Shown here: positions 1 through 14,100 of the stretch, piece after piece
How positions within the stretch are numbered: the first letter of the stretch is position 1
Layout of the letters: each line of letters starts with the position of its first letter
DNA from: Saturnia japonica
Lineage: Eukaryota; Arthropoda; Insecta; Lepidoptera; Saturniidae
Direction of reading: 5' to 3'
Assembly: GCA_033032175.1 (NCBI GenBank)
Contig: CM065320.1
Span: 9,548,001-9,612,000 of the forward strand
DNA: 64,000 bases
The notes under the pieces: generated by a model
Databases searched by the model: none
What the model was told of the DNA's origin: nothing
What the model saw: only the letters and a program-made list of their open reading frames with translations
Made by a program: the position numbers and the translations under genes

Positions 1-2109
1 TCACCTCTGATCACTGTTTTCATATTTATAATATTTATCAACATGTTTCTAGTTTATACATTCCCAACACGTGTTTTAGTTTCATACAAGTGCGAATTAT
101 ATATGTGCTAATAAATTATATTCAGTAGTGATTTAAATTGAATATTTTGATTGATATTACTTACTATTTGTGAATATTAGTGAAAAAAATTGTGCTTATA
201 TACTTTTTCAAGTGCTCCAATATAATTGAGGTTAACTATCCGTATGTATTATTTATTGATATAAATTAAAATACTTTTATTTAATATAATTAACACTAAA
301 TATTATTAAATTATTAATGTTAAATACTTATTTATTGGTTATTTAATATTTACAAAATAAAGAAATAAATTTAATAAAACATTTAATAAAAAGTTTGTGA
401 TAAAAATTAAAATTGAACATCAAATGATAATATTAATTTTTAATATTTGCTATTAAATTGAATAAATTATAAATATTTATAAAAATAACTAAATAAATTT
501 AATGAAATTTTGTTGATAAAAATGAAAAGTGAATATTAAATTAAGAAATCAATAAAAATATTTTAAAAATGACCAACCTTAAATTCAATTTTTGAATTTA
601 TTATTAAATTTATTTTTAAAATATTAAATAATCAATAATAAACTTTTAAAATTAAGAATCTTATAATATTTAGTACAAATTATGTCTTATATATTTATTA
701 TTCTCTAAATTTGGTTTTTAAATATTTATATATATATATATTAATTATATAAGTTCCGATTCAGACATTACCGGAATATACTATGGAAGTGGACATCATT
801 TAATTAAAAATACAATTCGAATAATAAGACAATTTGTGTTAGACTTAATGTAAGAAAATAAATATTTATTTATTTAATTTTTCAAATTTAAAATGAACTT
901 TGTTGATTATCCTTTTCCAATCCTTCTATTATTTTATTGTAATTAATTATTTGCATGCAATTAAAAACAATTTTTTAATAATGCCAAAGAAGTATAACTT
1001 CTCACGCGCGTACATAAGTACACGCACCAATTTTTTTTTAATATGTATGTCTTAGATAATAAATTCTTGTAAATTATTGTTAACATATATAGTCTGACGT
1101 TTTTTGCTATGCCAGTACTTGTTTTGTATTATTTTATCATATCTTCTTCTATCAAACTTTTTCGTCAACACTAATCGTTTTCTGTTTACTGGTCATGTTA
1201 ACAGTTTCAAAGTAGGTTTACGACTGATAATACGATAGGTACCCAGTATGCTTGGTCGAAGACCATCACTTCCGAGAAAACAATGCGTCATACTGCACGT
1301 GTTCAAGGCAATTAAGGATAACAAAAGCTAGACCGACCTCGGATGTTTCGGAGCTTCAAAGTCTTTTGTTACCTGTTAATAAACAATAATACCGATAATC
1401 AATATTTACTGTCTAAAAATATGAACACATTTCTTCGTAATAGAGAATTGCGTATCGCTATAAAGAGTGTTCCAATATGTGGGTTTTAACGCAAACCAAC
1501 CAATCAACGTTATAGGGAGTTTATCGTTATAAAGGATAACGTTATAAAGAGTTTACACTGTATTTCACATTTCACCTAACTCAAACAAAGGAAGTACCAA
1601 AACAGAAATAATTTATTATCAAATCATAATAATTGAGGCCTATAGAAACAAAACAGTAATGTCAATTTTTTCCTTTATGTATTTTCGTTATTGAAAATAA
1701 TTTTATTTTTATCAATATCATCTATTTATTCAGGATTTTTGTTCCAAAGCATAAGGCGATAACGTTATTGTAAACAAACAATTTTATTGTTGCGTGCGCT
1801 ATGTATAAAAATAATGTTAATACTTTTTTTTAGCAAAAGTGGGCAAAGCTGATTTTGTTTCTATAGGCCCCATTTATCTGAAATCAGTAACAACGATAAA
1901 GATTATTTATTAATCAAACTAATATTTTTCTGACATAGACAGAATGAAAACTATTTATTTTAAGTGCATGCAACTTCAATACCAATAGGTACTGTGGGAT
2001 ATAAAGCAATTACCATTCTGTTCAATGAAACTTAGGACAAAATAAGTAGGTATCAAATACTTTAGAGCTATTTTTTCTGAAAATATTGTGTTAAATTGGG
2101 GGAACTGGA
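1..2109. other. AT-rich DNA with no recognised gene
   Basis: Very AT-rich, with a TA run at 727-741. I see no coding signal on either strand. One segment (about 1437-1572) resembles a repeat near 39.9 kb and is listed separately. Confidence 0.6.
1437..1572 (+). repeat. Interspersed repeat G, copy 1
   Basis: The ordered words CGCTATAAAGAGTGTTYCAAT, GTTTATCGTTA and GAGTTTAC reappear with similar spacing at 39870-39975. The family is unknown, and the internal CGTTATAAAG motif is repeated within the copy. Confidence 0.4.
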
Positions 2110-3717
2110 TACTATGAACTGATCAACAATTTGCTTCTGTTCATAAGGTATACCTCCACTGGTAGAACTTTAAAGTGAACTGGACCTTACTGAAGCAGCA
2201 GCATCTCTATTATAACTTTAAAGCAGCTGATTTAAGCGCTGAAATACTAAAGAAGCTTGAAAACGATGGCTTAGATATTATAATGAGTCATTCTCAAGGT
2301 TATGATAATGCTGTAGTTATGAGTGGTATACACCGAGGAGTGCAAGCTATTATAAAAGAAAAAAACAATAAAGCAATTTTTGTTGGTTGTATAGATCATT
2401 CAATTAATTTATGCGGCCAACATTCGTTCGCACAAAATGTGACTTGTTTTACATTTTTCGGAGCAGTGGAAACAATATTTAACTTTTTTTCTACTTCCAC
2501 AAGCCGTTGGGAAGTGCTCCTCAATCACAGCAAAGCATCTGTTAAAAGACTTTCGACAACGCGCTGGAGTGCTCATTATGGTGCAGTAAAAGTATTGGCT
2601 GAAAATTTTGATGGGATAATATCTGCAATTGAGGAACTATGTGACCAAGACGTAAATTTAGAAACTAGAGGTGCTGCACAAAATCTTATGCCTGCTTTGT
2701 GCAATTTCTCATTTCTTTGTTTTCTTTTCTTTTAGAATGATATGCTAAGGGAAGTGAACAATGCTCAGATTGCATTACAAAGTAAAGGTTTATGTGTTGA
2801 TGAAATAATCATAAAACTAGAAGCACTTTGTCTATTCATTGGAGAGAAACGGTTGTATCTAGCAGAAGAGGCAATAGATTTTGCTGTAAAAAAATCGGAA
2901 AAATACATCATTTCGATGGAACGACGAATTCGTCGCAAGAAACGCATGCCCGGTGAGTTAGCATCGTCCCCCGATGCTGGGCTTACATTTAGAGCGGAAC
3001 TTCAAAAGGACATGTTAGAATGTCTTGACAGATTCAATATTGAAAACTCGAAACAAGAGTAAAGTCCTTAAAGACGTAGCTTCATTGTTTGAGGTTGTGC
3101 AGTCAAAGAACTTGTTTTCGGCAAACACTGAACAGTTAAAATTTGCTATATTAAAATTTACTAACCTTTACGATGAAGTATCAGAAACAGAACTCCTTTT
3201 AGAAATACCAAGATTGAGAAGACATTTAAAAGCGGCTAATATTACTGTCTCTAATTGGGTGACACTGGACTTTTTGAAATTTATTGTGGAATTGGATTTT
3301 ACAGAATCTCTTCCGAATCTAACGGTCGCACTAAAGTTATTTATAACAATATGTGCATCAGTTGCTTCATGTGAGAGAAGTTTCAGCAAATTAAAATTAA
3401 TTAAAAATTACTTGCGGTCTACAATGACTGAAACCAGATTAAATCTTGGTATTTTAACGATAAGAACATGAAGCAACACAAAATATAAATTTTGAAGTCG
3501 TGATTTCGGAGTTCGCTAGTGTGAAAGCTTGAAGAAAGAAATTTTAATTTTTAACAAAGTAATTGGTTTCACATAATATTCAAATATTTGTAATAGCTAC
3601 TCGTATTTGAATAAAACGTAAATGATTATAACTTTTATTTTAACAGTTTCGATTGAGTTTTGGAGTGACACCTATAAAATCCGCCCCGGGTGCCACCTAT
3701 GCTAGCTACGCCACTGC
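2110..3717 (+). pseudogene. hAT transposase relic (ZMYM1-like)
   Basis: This is a decayed cut-and-paste transposase of the hAT superfamily, of the type annotated in insects as zinc finger MYM-type protein 1-like. The first open block (2175-2735) carries GLDI..SQGYDNA, the VGCIDHSINLCG block and the TTRWSAHY motif of the RNase H-like core. The second (2742-3062) and third (3025-3471) lie in shifted frames. The third ends in the hAT dimerisation region, with ASVASCERSFSKLKLIKNYL. The BED/TTF zinc finger and the start of the core are missing upstream, and the blocks are broken by stops and frameshifts. The tail at 3690-3717 ends CTAGCTACGCCACTG, a sequence often seen at the right end of this group. 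I see no matching left end, so the copy looks 5'-truncated and inactive. Confidence 0.85.
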
Positions 3718-4760
3718 CTACACCTAGCGGCTAGTCGCGAATATACCTACACTTTTAAAAGGTTGCAGTGAGCTTAAGAAATTCAATACATTATCAAACA
3801 ACCGTATTTTATTATTTCAAGTTTTTTTTTTTTTCTATTTATTTATCGCTATGTCACAATAGTACGCCCTTGACTGAGTACGTATACTTCAAAACAAAAA
3901 CCGATTTAAGTGCACCGTGTATACAAAATCATTAGTTAAATTCCTTAAATTTCATAATATTTCTATAGGATCGTTTGGTCGATCCTATTAATTAAAAATG
4001 CAGCTCAGCGTTTGAATTATTGCTGTATTTATTTTGTCGCTCGTAACTGATTACAGAATATTATATCTTCTTGTCAGTCAGTGACAGATGTCTTCTTTAT
4101 CTTTTTCAAGACCTGAAAGTCAGCCAGTCTATCATAAACAAAATAGAATGTGGCTGAAGTAAGAACTATTTATTGTGTTAAGTCGCCACATTTCCTTCTA
4201 ATATCCTTCTATCTTAAATCCATTTATATATTGCCCATATATTAACCGCCTATACCCACTCCATATCTAAATCTAAAACGATTCCAAATACTTTTAGCTT
4301 ATTCTAAACTCCTCATTATGAGGGAAAATATACTCGAGAATGGCAGTATATAATAAGTGTGTAATAGTAAGTGGACTGAGTTGCCATATAAAGAAAAAAC
4401 AAGAATATGTCATTGTAGTGTAGGTACCAGCAGAGATAAATAACAATGGTACCAGGCTCTGTCAACTCGCCTATATATTTTAACACGAAAAGCTCGCGCA
4501 TCTATTTCACTCAACATGGGAAAAATCCATAAGCGTACCCGCTACGTTTCTCTTTCACACAAAGAAACACTCAACAAAGGCATACTCATTGATATTCTTC
4601 CGTCATATTGGTCTGTGGCCGCCATTTTCATTGGAATTGTCAAATTTGACAAAACAAATTGAACCGCCATTGTTCGTTGTTCATAATCTTAACATTATTA
4701 AACATTTTATATTTGTTAATTTGTGGAATTGTTAATTTGCTCGAGATGGAGTAAAAACAT
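3718..4760. other. Intergenic, no gene seen
   Basis: Short ORFs only. No domain or repeat could be supported. Confidence 0.5.
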
Positions 4761-4774
4761 TTGTTTTAAAGAAT

Positions 4775-6415
4775 ATTATCAAGGAGGTAGTATTTGCAAT
4801 TTTTAAAGCTGGATTCATAGTTAGAGCCACAGTTAGTGATCAAAGCTCTGCCAATGTTGCAGCTAATAATATCGGACTCAAATAGAGAACTTGTACGCAG
4901 TGAAGGCTATAATGATAATAATGTTTCCTATAACATTAATAGTAACCGGCTATATCACATCTATGATGTACCTCATTTACTAAAATGTTTTCGCAATTAT
5001 TTTTAAAAGAAAGATCTTCTCATCGGTAATCGGCGTGCTAAGTGGGAGTACATTGAAATTCTTTATAAAGTAGATGGAAATGGTGGACGAGCAAGAAGCA
5101 CTAAACTCACCGACAAACATGTTAAACCTACATCATATGATAAAATGAAGGTAAGTAAAATTCTCACTGACCCTTCTCAAAAATCAACCTGTATAGGCGT
5201 GAAATCATTTATATACACTATGTACCTATGTAAGTAAAATTATTAAAATCCCAGTCGCATGTGAAGTTTATAAAATGACCACTTTGCTTGACAAAAGTGA
5301 TGTATGATTGCCCATACTAAAGAGATCTCAACATATTTTAGTCATTTTCATCTCCAATACTACTGAATATATATTTACTAGCTGGTACCCGCGACTTCGT
5401 CTGTATATTATGGATACTAGCTTTGCCCCGCATTATTTTTTTATTTTGTAAATAAAATTACTTTATTGTATATTTCCAGGTCAAACCAGCTGCTCAAGTA
5501 TTCAGCAGACAAGTGGCTACATCGCTTGAAGTTTATATGAAGTCCCTGCTTTTTCTACAGGAGCATGAATATTCTATTCCGAATGTGGATATTGATAATG
5601 ATCTTTTCACAGTAGAAATACTTTTATTTATAAATGATTTGTTTGATAGTTTAAATGGTTTTGGTCACTCTGGTTATAAATTGCAACATGCTTTATCTTT
5701 AAATTCTGAACACATAGATTTCTGGAATAATGCTGTGAAGAAACTAAATTCAATGTGGTTTGATTCTTCCGTTGAAAGGGAAAGCATGCCTTTGTCACTG
5801 AAGCATTTTATGCATAATATTAAAACTATGAAACATCTGTGGTCTGATTTACGCTCTATTGAGGGTGTAAAATTTTTAAGTCTCAGACGACTAAACCAAG
5901 ATCCATTAGAAAATTTTTTTGGTCTAATAAGAGCACATGGTAATTTCAATACAAACCCAGATTGTACTCACTTTGTCTCGGCTTATAAAACTTTATTAAT
6001 TAATAACATCACTACTGGTAAGTCATTATTTACAAATTGTGCTAATGATGATGACAAAATGTTAGGTACCCTTCAAAATTTAGTAAACCAATAAAAATAT
6101 GGATCATACATTGATAATTTTCAAACTGACGACACTGAATTCATAGAGAATTTTATTCCCCCTGAGAATGTTCATTGGAACAAAAAATTGATACTACATT
6201 GTACAATTGTGAGATGCACAAAGAAACTTTTCTAAAAGCTTTTTGGTTATTTGTTATTTATTAGAATGCAAGTAAAACAATGGTGCATTAATTTTAACAG
6301 ACAAATGCATAATATTGATTCCAGATCTAAAGATGTAGAAATGGAAAGTTTAATCCATACTAAAGCTACAAAAGGATTTAGTTACAGATCAGTTAGAAAG
6401 CGTAGTACTACATAA
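4775..6415 (+). pseudogene. P-element / THAP9-like transposase relic
   Basis: This is a relic of a P-superfamily transposase; family members bind DNA through a THAP finger and cut with an RNase H-like core. In-frame pieces in order are: 4781-4880 (KAGFIVRATVSDQSSANVAA, the core segment), 4880-5005 (YHIYDVPHLLKCFRNYF, the hallmark P/THAP9 block), 5020-5149 (ending SYDKMK at a GTAAGT donor), and 5480-6094 after a CAG acceptor (about 5478-5480). The last block carries LSLRRLNQDPLENFFGLIR, the conserved C-terminal P-transposase motif. Coding-like sequence continues past a stop to about 6415. The THAP finger is not visible, and several stops and frameshifts show the copy is dead. The piece between the last two blocks behaves like an intron and holds a fragment of the common CTAGCTGG repeat. 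Confidence 0.85.
5379..5440 (+). repeat. CTAGCTG-type interspersed repeat, fragment
   Basis: Starts ACTAGCTGGTACCCGCGACT, the 5' signature of the most frequent repeat in the window. It is truncated after about 60 bp and lies in the intron-like gap of the P-element relic. Confidence 0.65.
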
Positions 6416-8091
6416 TCATATTTAACTGTATAGGTACTACTTATTATTATCATAGTTTCTGCAACTAAAATTGTCTTTATTTTAATTCCTCTATTAAGTA
6501 TGCAAATTTTGTTTACATTGTTTTTAAAATATAGTACTACTACTAGTTGTAATATATTATTAATAATTCATTGTTATTATTAGGTAATGTTCTTAGTTAT
6601 CTAATGTAACATTGATTGATAAATCAGAATCAATTATAAAATAAAATTTAAAACATGCATGAATATACTCACATGTATTGTTATGATTTTTAAGGTAAAT
6701 AATAATTATGTAATTCTAGTATGTAATCATGTCATAATCTAGCATATTTTCTTTGTTTCTAATTACTTAATTAGGCATTATGTGTATTATTTACTAATTA
6801 TTCATACAAATATTTTATGAAGCATGCAAATTTGTCTGGTGTATTTTTTAACAACATTCATGATTCATATTAAGAAAATTATTTTATAAGTGTTTTATGT
6901 TAATATTTTGTAATCTTTTTATTCTTATGATCTTAATTAATTAATAGTAATATGAATTTGTTTTCCCTGTCTGTAATAATATTGAGAAATACGTTGTGAG
7001 CGATTGATTTTTATATTGATGATTAATTCTGTTATTTCTGTAGTTTTTGTCTACATTCATGAGTCATATTAGGAAACTTATTTTATATACTTTTAATAAC
7101 TATTGTTTTATGGTAATATTTTTATTCTTATGATCATTTAATTGTAATAATGTTCCATTTTGTATTCCCTTTTTTCTGGTTTCACTTTTAGTTCCATGCG
7201 CTCCGTCTTTCTTTTATTGAATGGCAACTGTTCTTACTGTTATTACACATTTCAGCCAAAGTCAATGTTAAACAATAAGTATTTACCCAAATGTAATTAT
7301 CTATCTTGCAATATTCAAACATAGCTTCAACAAGATCGAGGCTCCATTTTTAAAATTTTACAGGGAGTTTTATGTGAACTTAAAATGCATGTTCCCAGTT
7401 AGGTATTTATAATCCACTTGTGCAAAATAACCAAACTACATCACGTAAAATGTCGTCAAAATTACACAATATAGAGCCAACATAAGGTATGAATTAAAAT
7501 AAAAACCACCACATAACACTTCAAGATCCTGCCGAAATTCCTAGGTCTGAGGTTTTAAAACAATGCATAAAGCCGGTCCTAAGCCCGTGAAGTATGAAGG
7601 GAAAGTTTTATGGCATGTTAATATTTGTAAATCCCAATAAGAATTAATATTATGTAATCCTTACGTTTCTTTTATTTTAAGACTCAGTTTGATAAATCAG
7701 GTAAAATGGTTGCCGTCCCAAAAATATCGATAAAAACCGGTAATTTGTTTAGTAAAATACCGATTGACACGAAAATACATCACTAGTTTACTTATTTACC
7801 GTAAAGTACCGATTTAAATCTATGATTCCATCACTAGCGTAATTTGACAAGTACCATATATACAAATATAATGAGGGAAAGAGATAGGTAGCGGACGGCT
7901 CATTAGGCCACTTCAAGAGTAAATGCGATGGAGATATCAATCATGAATGAAATGTATAAATTGGTATCTATAGATAAGTGTGTATGCGTATCGTCTGTGA
8001 ATATGTGTAAAATTTGTGTAAAATCTCTGGTGTAAATCACCTCGCTAACGAAACAAAACGATTGTTCTAAGATGGTCGTCTATCCTCTGGT
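6416..8091. other. Intergenic, AT-rich
   Basis: No gene seen. The block at about 7390-7530 (CACTTGTGCRWAATAACYA... followed by AAATAAAAACCA) loosely resembles 9845-9960, suggesting an old repeat. Confidence 0.5.
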
Positions 8092-8092
8092 T

Positions 8093-8142
8093 ATTGGTCT
8101 ATGGTAGGTACTTTCAGAACGTACTTTGTATCATAGACCAAT
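8093..8142. repeat. Foldback palindrome upstream of ELP4
   Basis: ATTGGTCTATG at 8093-8103 is perfectly mirrored by CATAGACCAAT at 8132-8142, with partial pairing inside. It lies about 45 bp before the ELP4 start codon, so it would fall in the promoter or 5' leader. It may be a tiny MITE remnant. Confidence 0.6.
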
Positions 8143-8184
8143 CTTTGTATTTATATCTACTGGTGCAAGGCTAAAACATAAAAT

Positions 8185-11100
8185 ATGAATAGTTTTCTCA
8201 AAATAAGTGACACGCGTGTTACGATTAGTGGTACAAAATTGAAAAATAATTTGCCATATATATCATCCGGTATTCCGTCACTGGACTATATTATTGGTAA
8301 AAAAAATACTCCTAACCTCTCCTTTATGAATAAAATAATGTTTTTGTATTGGAAACCACAGCGACTGGTTGTTATTGTTTACATTATTTTCAGGTGGTGG
8401 CTTACCTTCGGGTAGTGTCTTTGCTGTCGGTAAGTTGATAAAATTTACTGTACAATAGTAAATACAATAACTAATATTTCAACTAAAAAATATTTAGTTG
8501 TATTTCTGTATGGAATGTTCCTTCTTTAATATCTACAAACGTTATCCGATAAAATAAGTGTTAATTTCTTAAAATAATTCGTAACTGATATTACTGATCC
8601 TCCACCGTAAGTGTGAGTAGCTATTTATAATGATTTATACTGTTCCTTCCTATATACTTCTTGCTATGTGAATTTCACACATGTGCTAGCTATGCCATCT
8701 TCATAAAAACTGCATAATATGTTACTATAGAAAATGTATTAAAACAAATAAATATTAGATTTCAATTAAAACAGATCAGGTATTTATTTTTGTATTCTTA
8801 TAACCTTTACAGAGGAAGATGTTCTGGCTAACTACAGCAGAGTACTGTTAAAATATTTTTTGGCTGAAGGTGTTGCATGTAAACATGCTTTGCTTATTGC
8901 ATCTGCTGATGAAGATCCAAGGGATATTGTAAGTTTTTAAAACCTAGATTATTACTTTCTATTACCTATTTTTCCCCAAAGTAAATAGCTGAATAAAGAT
9001 TATCAAACAACCAATGATATTGGCCAAACTTATATTAATATTTTAATCTAAAAATGATAGAAATTGTATTCTTTCAGACCAAAGAGCTACCACTACCATG
9101 CTCTACACCACAAGATGATGAAGTGACAAATGTGTCTACAAATGTTGATAAAATGAAAATTGCATGGAGATATGAAGGTCTCAGGCAGGTTGAATCATCA
9201 TTCGGCAACAGTAATAACTTTGGTCATCATTTTGATTTAAGCAAGCATGTTGATAGTGACACTATCAGAAGCAGTAACATTACATATTGTAATCCTATTA
9301 TACTGGAAGATAATGTAAAAGGTATACTTATTTTACATCATAACCTATTATATAATACTGCAAATCTTATGTCATGTTACTCAAGATTGTCATTAAAATT
9401 AAAAGGATTATTATTTTGAAGGAATCAAGTAATATTGCAAGCATTGCTGTCTGTTTCAGTGCCTGCATGCAAAATAAACAATGCCTCTCCTGTTTTGATT
9501 TCCCTGACTAAGCTTCTAGAAAAGAATTTTAGTTTTATTTCATACAATTTTTTTGTAAATCCTGTGGTTAGCTAATGTGAGCTAATTAAAATTGCGTATT
9601 AGGAAATTTCTTTTAAGAGTTACCACAAAGCGACGGCACAGTGCCACATACCTAATGACGTAATGACCGAGACAACCGTGACCAACGGTAACTATGGAGA
9701 GATTGTAAGTTTATCACTTGTCTTCCCTGTGTGTAGAATGGTGCCGGCATAGTGTGCAAGAGTCTTAACAGAATTGTGGCCCCCTTTTTACAATTTTCTA
9801 TGAAGTTTTTGTGATGTCTCAGAATTAATTGTTTCATGTTATTATTTCTAATTCACTTGTGCGTAATAACTATACTATATTACGCAAGATACAACCAATT
9901 TTGTATAGAATAGGATCAAATGACACAAGTTTATGAATGAAAATAAAAACCATTATATCAAAGATTCAGTAATAAAAAGGGAATTATTTCTTCATAGATG
10001 TATTTCAAAGAGATTGACATATGTCGATAACGGCCTATTAAAATACCTGAGGAGTATGTATGTGTTCCTATAAAATATCTAATCTCGAAATGCAATGCTA
10101 TTGGTCAAACCGAATCGTGACGTAAAATCCTCATTCAGTTATCCGCAAAGGCGAAGTTACTGGGTATTTTTAAAATTTTGTGATTGTGTTTAAGCTTTAT
10201 CGTCATTTAATAAACAAATAGAGCCGCTGATGGCTATTACAGCTTTACCGAGCTTGGGGGCGAGCGCTTAAAGCATTTAGCCACGAAGTGTGGGAACAAG
10301 CATGCAAGGGTGCAAAATGGCCGGACCTTGGCTTGGGCTGTTGCCGCGATTGCAATGAAGTTGCGATCTTACTCCCTATCCGTAAAATTCGAGCTAATCT
10401 AACGTATAAATATATACATGTCCCTGCCTCCTGAGAGGAAGGAAGGAACATGTGTATATATATATGTAATTAGTGATCTGAAAATATGGTGTACACTAAC
10501 CAGAGTAAAAAAAGAAATAAAGGTTCCTTACAGAACCTATGTATTTGTGGTGTTCACATATGTATGAACATATTGTGTGTAACGATATATGTAAGTAGCT
10601 AAGTGATTGCGAGTGCAGTGACACATGTATCGCGCGGGCGGCTGCTAGACTCAAGGGTTTCACACCTAGTAACGGACTTAGACTTGAGTTGCCGCCAGAG
10701 AATGAAATAGCGGCGCGCAGCGGTAGGTGTGCGGGAGCAAAGTTAGCCTCCCGTCCCCTGGACGTCCTCAGGAGGAGGGAACGGTGTTTTCGCGGGAGTG
10801 AGCGCGAATACGCTCTGTTTGGAGAGACTGGAGTAGTATTTGTTTATTTCTTCGATCTTATCAACGGGATCGGTAAAAATATTACGCGGCCGGCTTTGTT
10901 CGCGAGGGACGTTCGGTTTTGGAGTGTAAGTCGCGGCGGCTTTGATCAACGGATTCGCGTGATTTATTGCTTGTAAATATGATCTCTAGAGGTATTTGAT
11001 GTACGATTCGACCTAGGGAACATCCATACATCTCTATGGAGGTCTTGCTGTCGAACGTACCAAGAGGCTTTGTTAATTTTACGTAAGAATCGCGTTTGTA

Positions 11101-14100
11101 GGACTTGGAATGTATGGATAATTGATTTTGACATATTTGCGAATGCGGCGCAACTATATGTCATAATTAGGCGGACACACGTTTTGTATAGATTAAGCTT
11201 GTGTCTCGGGGACATTTTGCTTACAGTCAGGGGCTGTAGTCGACCTATGCCCATTGCGGCTCTGTTTCGAACGGTACGGACACGACAGTCGAAGATGAGT
11301 TTCTTATCGAGGTTCACACTGAGATATTTTGTCTCGGTGGCTCAGAGGATCTTGTTTTTAAAGAATTTGAGAAGTTTGATTCCCTCGGGTATCTCTTTTT
11401 TGCTAGGGTCGAAGATAATCGTGGCGCTCTTTGAGGGGTTGATGGCTATACGCCATTTACGATACCATTCACCGAGAGTGGTAACAGCACGTTGAACGGT
11501 GTGTCTGAGATGAAGTCTGTGAAGCGTAAATGACTGTATCGTCCTCGGAGGGACGGGGTAGATCCCTGACGTACAGGTTGAAAAGGCAAGGCGCCAGAAT
11601 GGGGTGGGGTATGGAAAGTAAAAGTCGCGAAGTTAGTCTCTATGTGCTCCGTGATACGTTGCACTTGGTGCGTACAAGAGTTTTGAGCACGGAACCCGAA
11701 CGTATCAATGGTCGTTTCTGTCATGCCGGCCTGTAAGAAGTCTCATAGTAAGCTGGATATACACTGGCTAATTCCGAAACACGACATATCAAAAGAGAGA
11801 CACTGTGACAAGTTTATGACCATTTGCATGGTGGTCGCGATCCAGTCGGGTACAGATACCTCACCGACTCGCTTGATGACTGGATAATGGATAATTTATG
11901 TGAGTATATAAGCGAGATCATCCCGCGCCACGACAGTTTTGTTTTTAAAACCGAAGTGGGAAAAAACGACGAAATCTACAAAAGTACCATAGAGGAAGAA
12001 ACTGTAAGCATGACAACACTATATTCAAAGAGCAGTATTATGAGTTTCTTTAAATTGTATGTTGAGTACGAAAAAATTGTTTACGTAAAATGTAACGTCA
12101 TCTTAGTACCCACAGGGATAACAATAGTGAAATTATATGAAATTAATTAAACTATTTTATCTTTCCGTAATTTTCAACAAAAATATTAAACTAAAAGGTA
12201 TTTATTTTTCACGAGGTTTCATAGATGGCATGGTTATGTTGATATGGTGTGGTTTATTAGTTTTTAATGTTCTGAGACGTTACAAGGAAGAATATCGATA
12301 ATAATAACACGTAATTTTTAGGAAAAAAAAAATAAATGTTAGGCTTATTCCGAATTACACTTACCACAAATTTGGCATGATTTTTCTATTTTGTTCTCTT
12401 TTTTTCTACGATAGACGTCGTTGTTTGCTGTTTTTAACTTTTTTAAATTTTATCAAAGCAGACTACAGACATACTATAATGCGCCATCAGTCAATGGATA
12501 TTAACGGTAAATAAATATAAAAGTGTTAAATAAACTTAGCTTTTCGTATGAATTTTCTTCTGTATTATTAAAGGGCTTTTAATTCATTCTGTAATGATTT
12601 GGGTTAAAATTAAATTAAATTCAAATGCTTATTAATAGAAAACGGACGAGATTTTCCTTAGTATTTCATTGCTCTCAAAAAGAGTGAGATCCTTTCGGTC
12701 ACGCGCCCAAGAAACCTGTAGGAACGGCGTATTACGTATTACTACGTAAAAGTAGTGAATGTGAGGCAAGGCTAAACATGAACACTGTGCACCTTAGGAA
12801 TCCAAAGAATAAACAACGCACGAAACACGGTTAAATCGTCGATGTTGAATTTCAGTACACCTACACATCTTTTTCCCGCTGTTTTTTTACTTGTAATTTT
12901 ACGAGGACAAAGTCGAAGCGCAACTTAGTAGTATATACATTTTTACTTAAATGTGTATTTGTTAAGCGACATGAATTCACCAATATGTGTATCGATATCG
13001 ACATTATGGCCGAATTTGTACATGGTGCCGCACTATTACACGCACACTAATGTATTTTGTTTTTCGGCTCGCCCATTGCAGATCTAAGTATATGTTAAAT
13101 CTATGTTATTTCTAATTTTTATAATAATATTTTTATATTTTAGGATTCAAAAACAGTCTTTATTATAACCTACTAAATGAAATCAAATTACATATTTCAA
13201 ATGATGATTTTAAAACTCGAAATCAGAAGAATAGCAACATTCTAAGGATAAGCATACAGGGTATAGGATCACCTTTGTGGATGGCTATGGATTGCGGTGA
13301 CGATGTTAATATTTCTGATTATGGACAAGATTTGATGAAATTCATGTATTGTTTGAGGGTTATCGTCAGGGACACAAATGCTGTTGCATTTGTTACCATT
13401 CCATCACATTTATTTGAGGTAAGCTATTTGTTAAAATGATGTATTCCATGAAACTGTAGATATGCTTTAGAATTGATAGTTTCAATATATCACTATCTAA
13501 AATTTCCAATCATATTTACTTAATTTTTCTCGGTAGCATTTGTTGTGTGCACTTAGTTCTACAGCTACTAGATACTGAATTACTTTTTTCTAAAACAAGG
13601 TAGAAACTTAATAAAACATCAGATCACGACGCGACGTATCAACAGTTTCTAACGCCGAGAAATAATTAGGTTTAAGGTTTTGCATTAAACCTTAAATAGA
13701 AAGGAAAGCGATTAGCAAGGAAGGCTTCAAAAACATTGAATTTATACAACTTGCTAAAAATTACTTTATTGTTATTAGAAACTAATTTTTATGTTGTCAA
13801 ACACTAACTGACTGCACGGTCTAACAACTAACGTTTTCAATAATATAATTATCTGAGTTTACTATCCCCGGTTAGTACATATTTGTAATAACTAATATCT
13901 TTAACTTAAGACAGATATCAGCTTTCCCTTTTATCTATACAAGCTATAGGATATGGACATATATTATAACATAACATACCATCACGCCTGTATTCCCCGA
14001 AGGGTTAGGCAGAGGTGTACTAATGTACACCCACAATTCGCCGAGTATGTTTTTAGGTCCCATGTAATAGGAGGCGAGCCTATTGCCATTAATCGGGCAC

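Noticed and set aside
10689..10976. Plus-strand 95-codon ORF
   Set aside because: Antisense to the Jockey-like tail whose motifs are clear on the minus strand.
11824..12150. 108-codon ORF in ELP4 intron 4 as a gene
   Set aside because: Its first part is repeat C, present elsewhere; no domain; probably chance.
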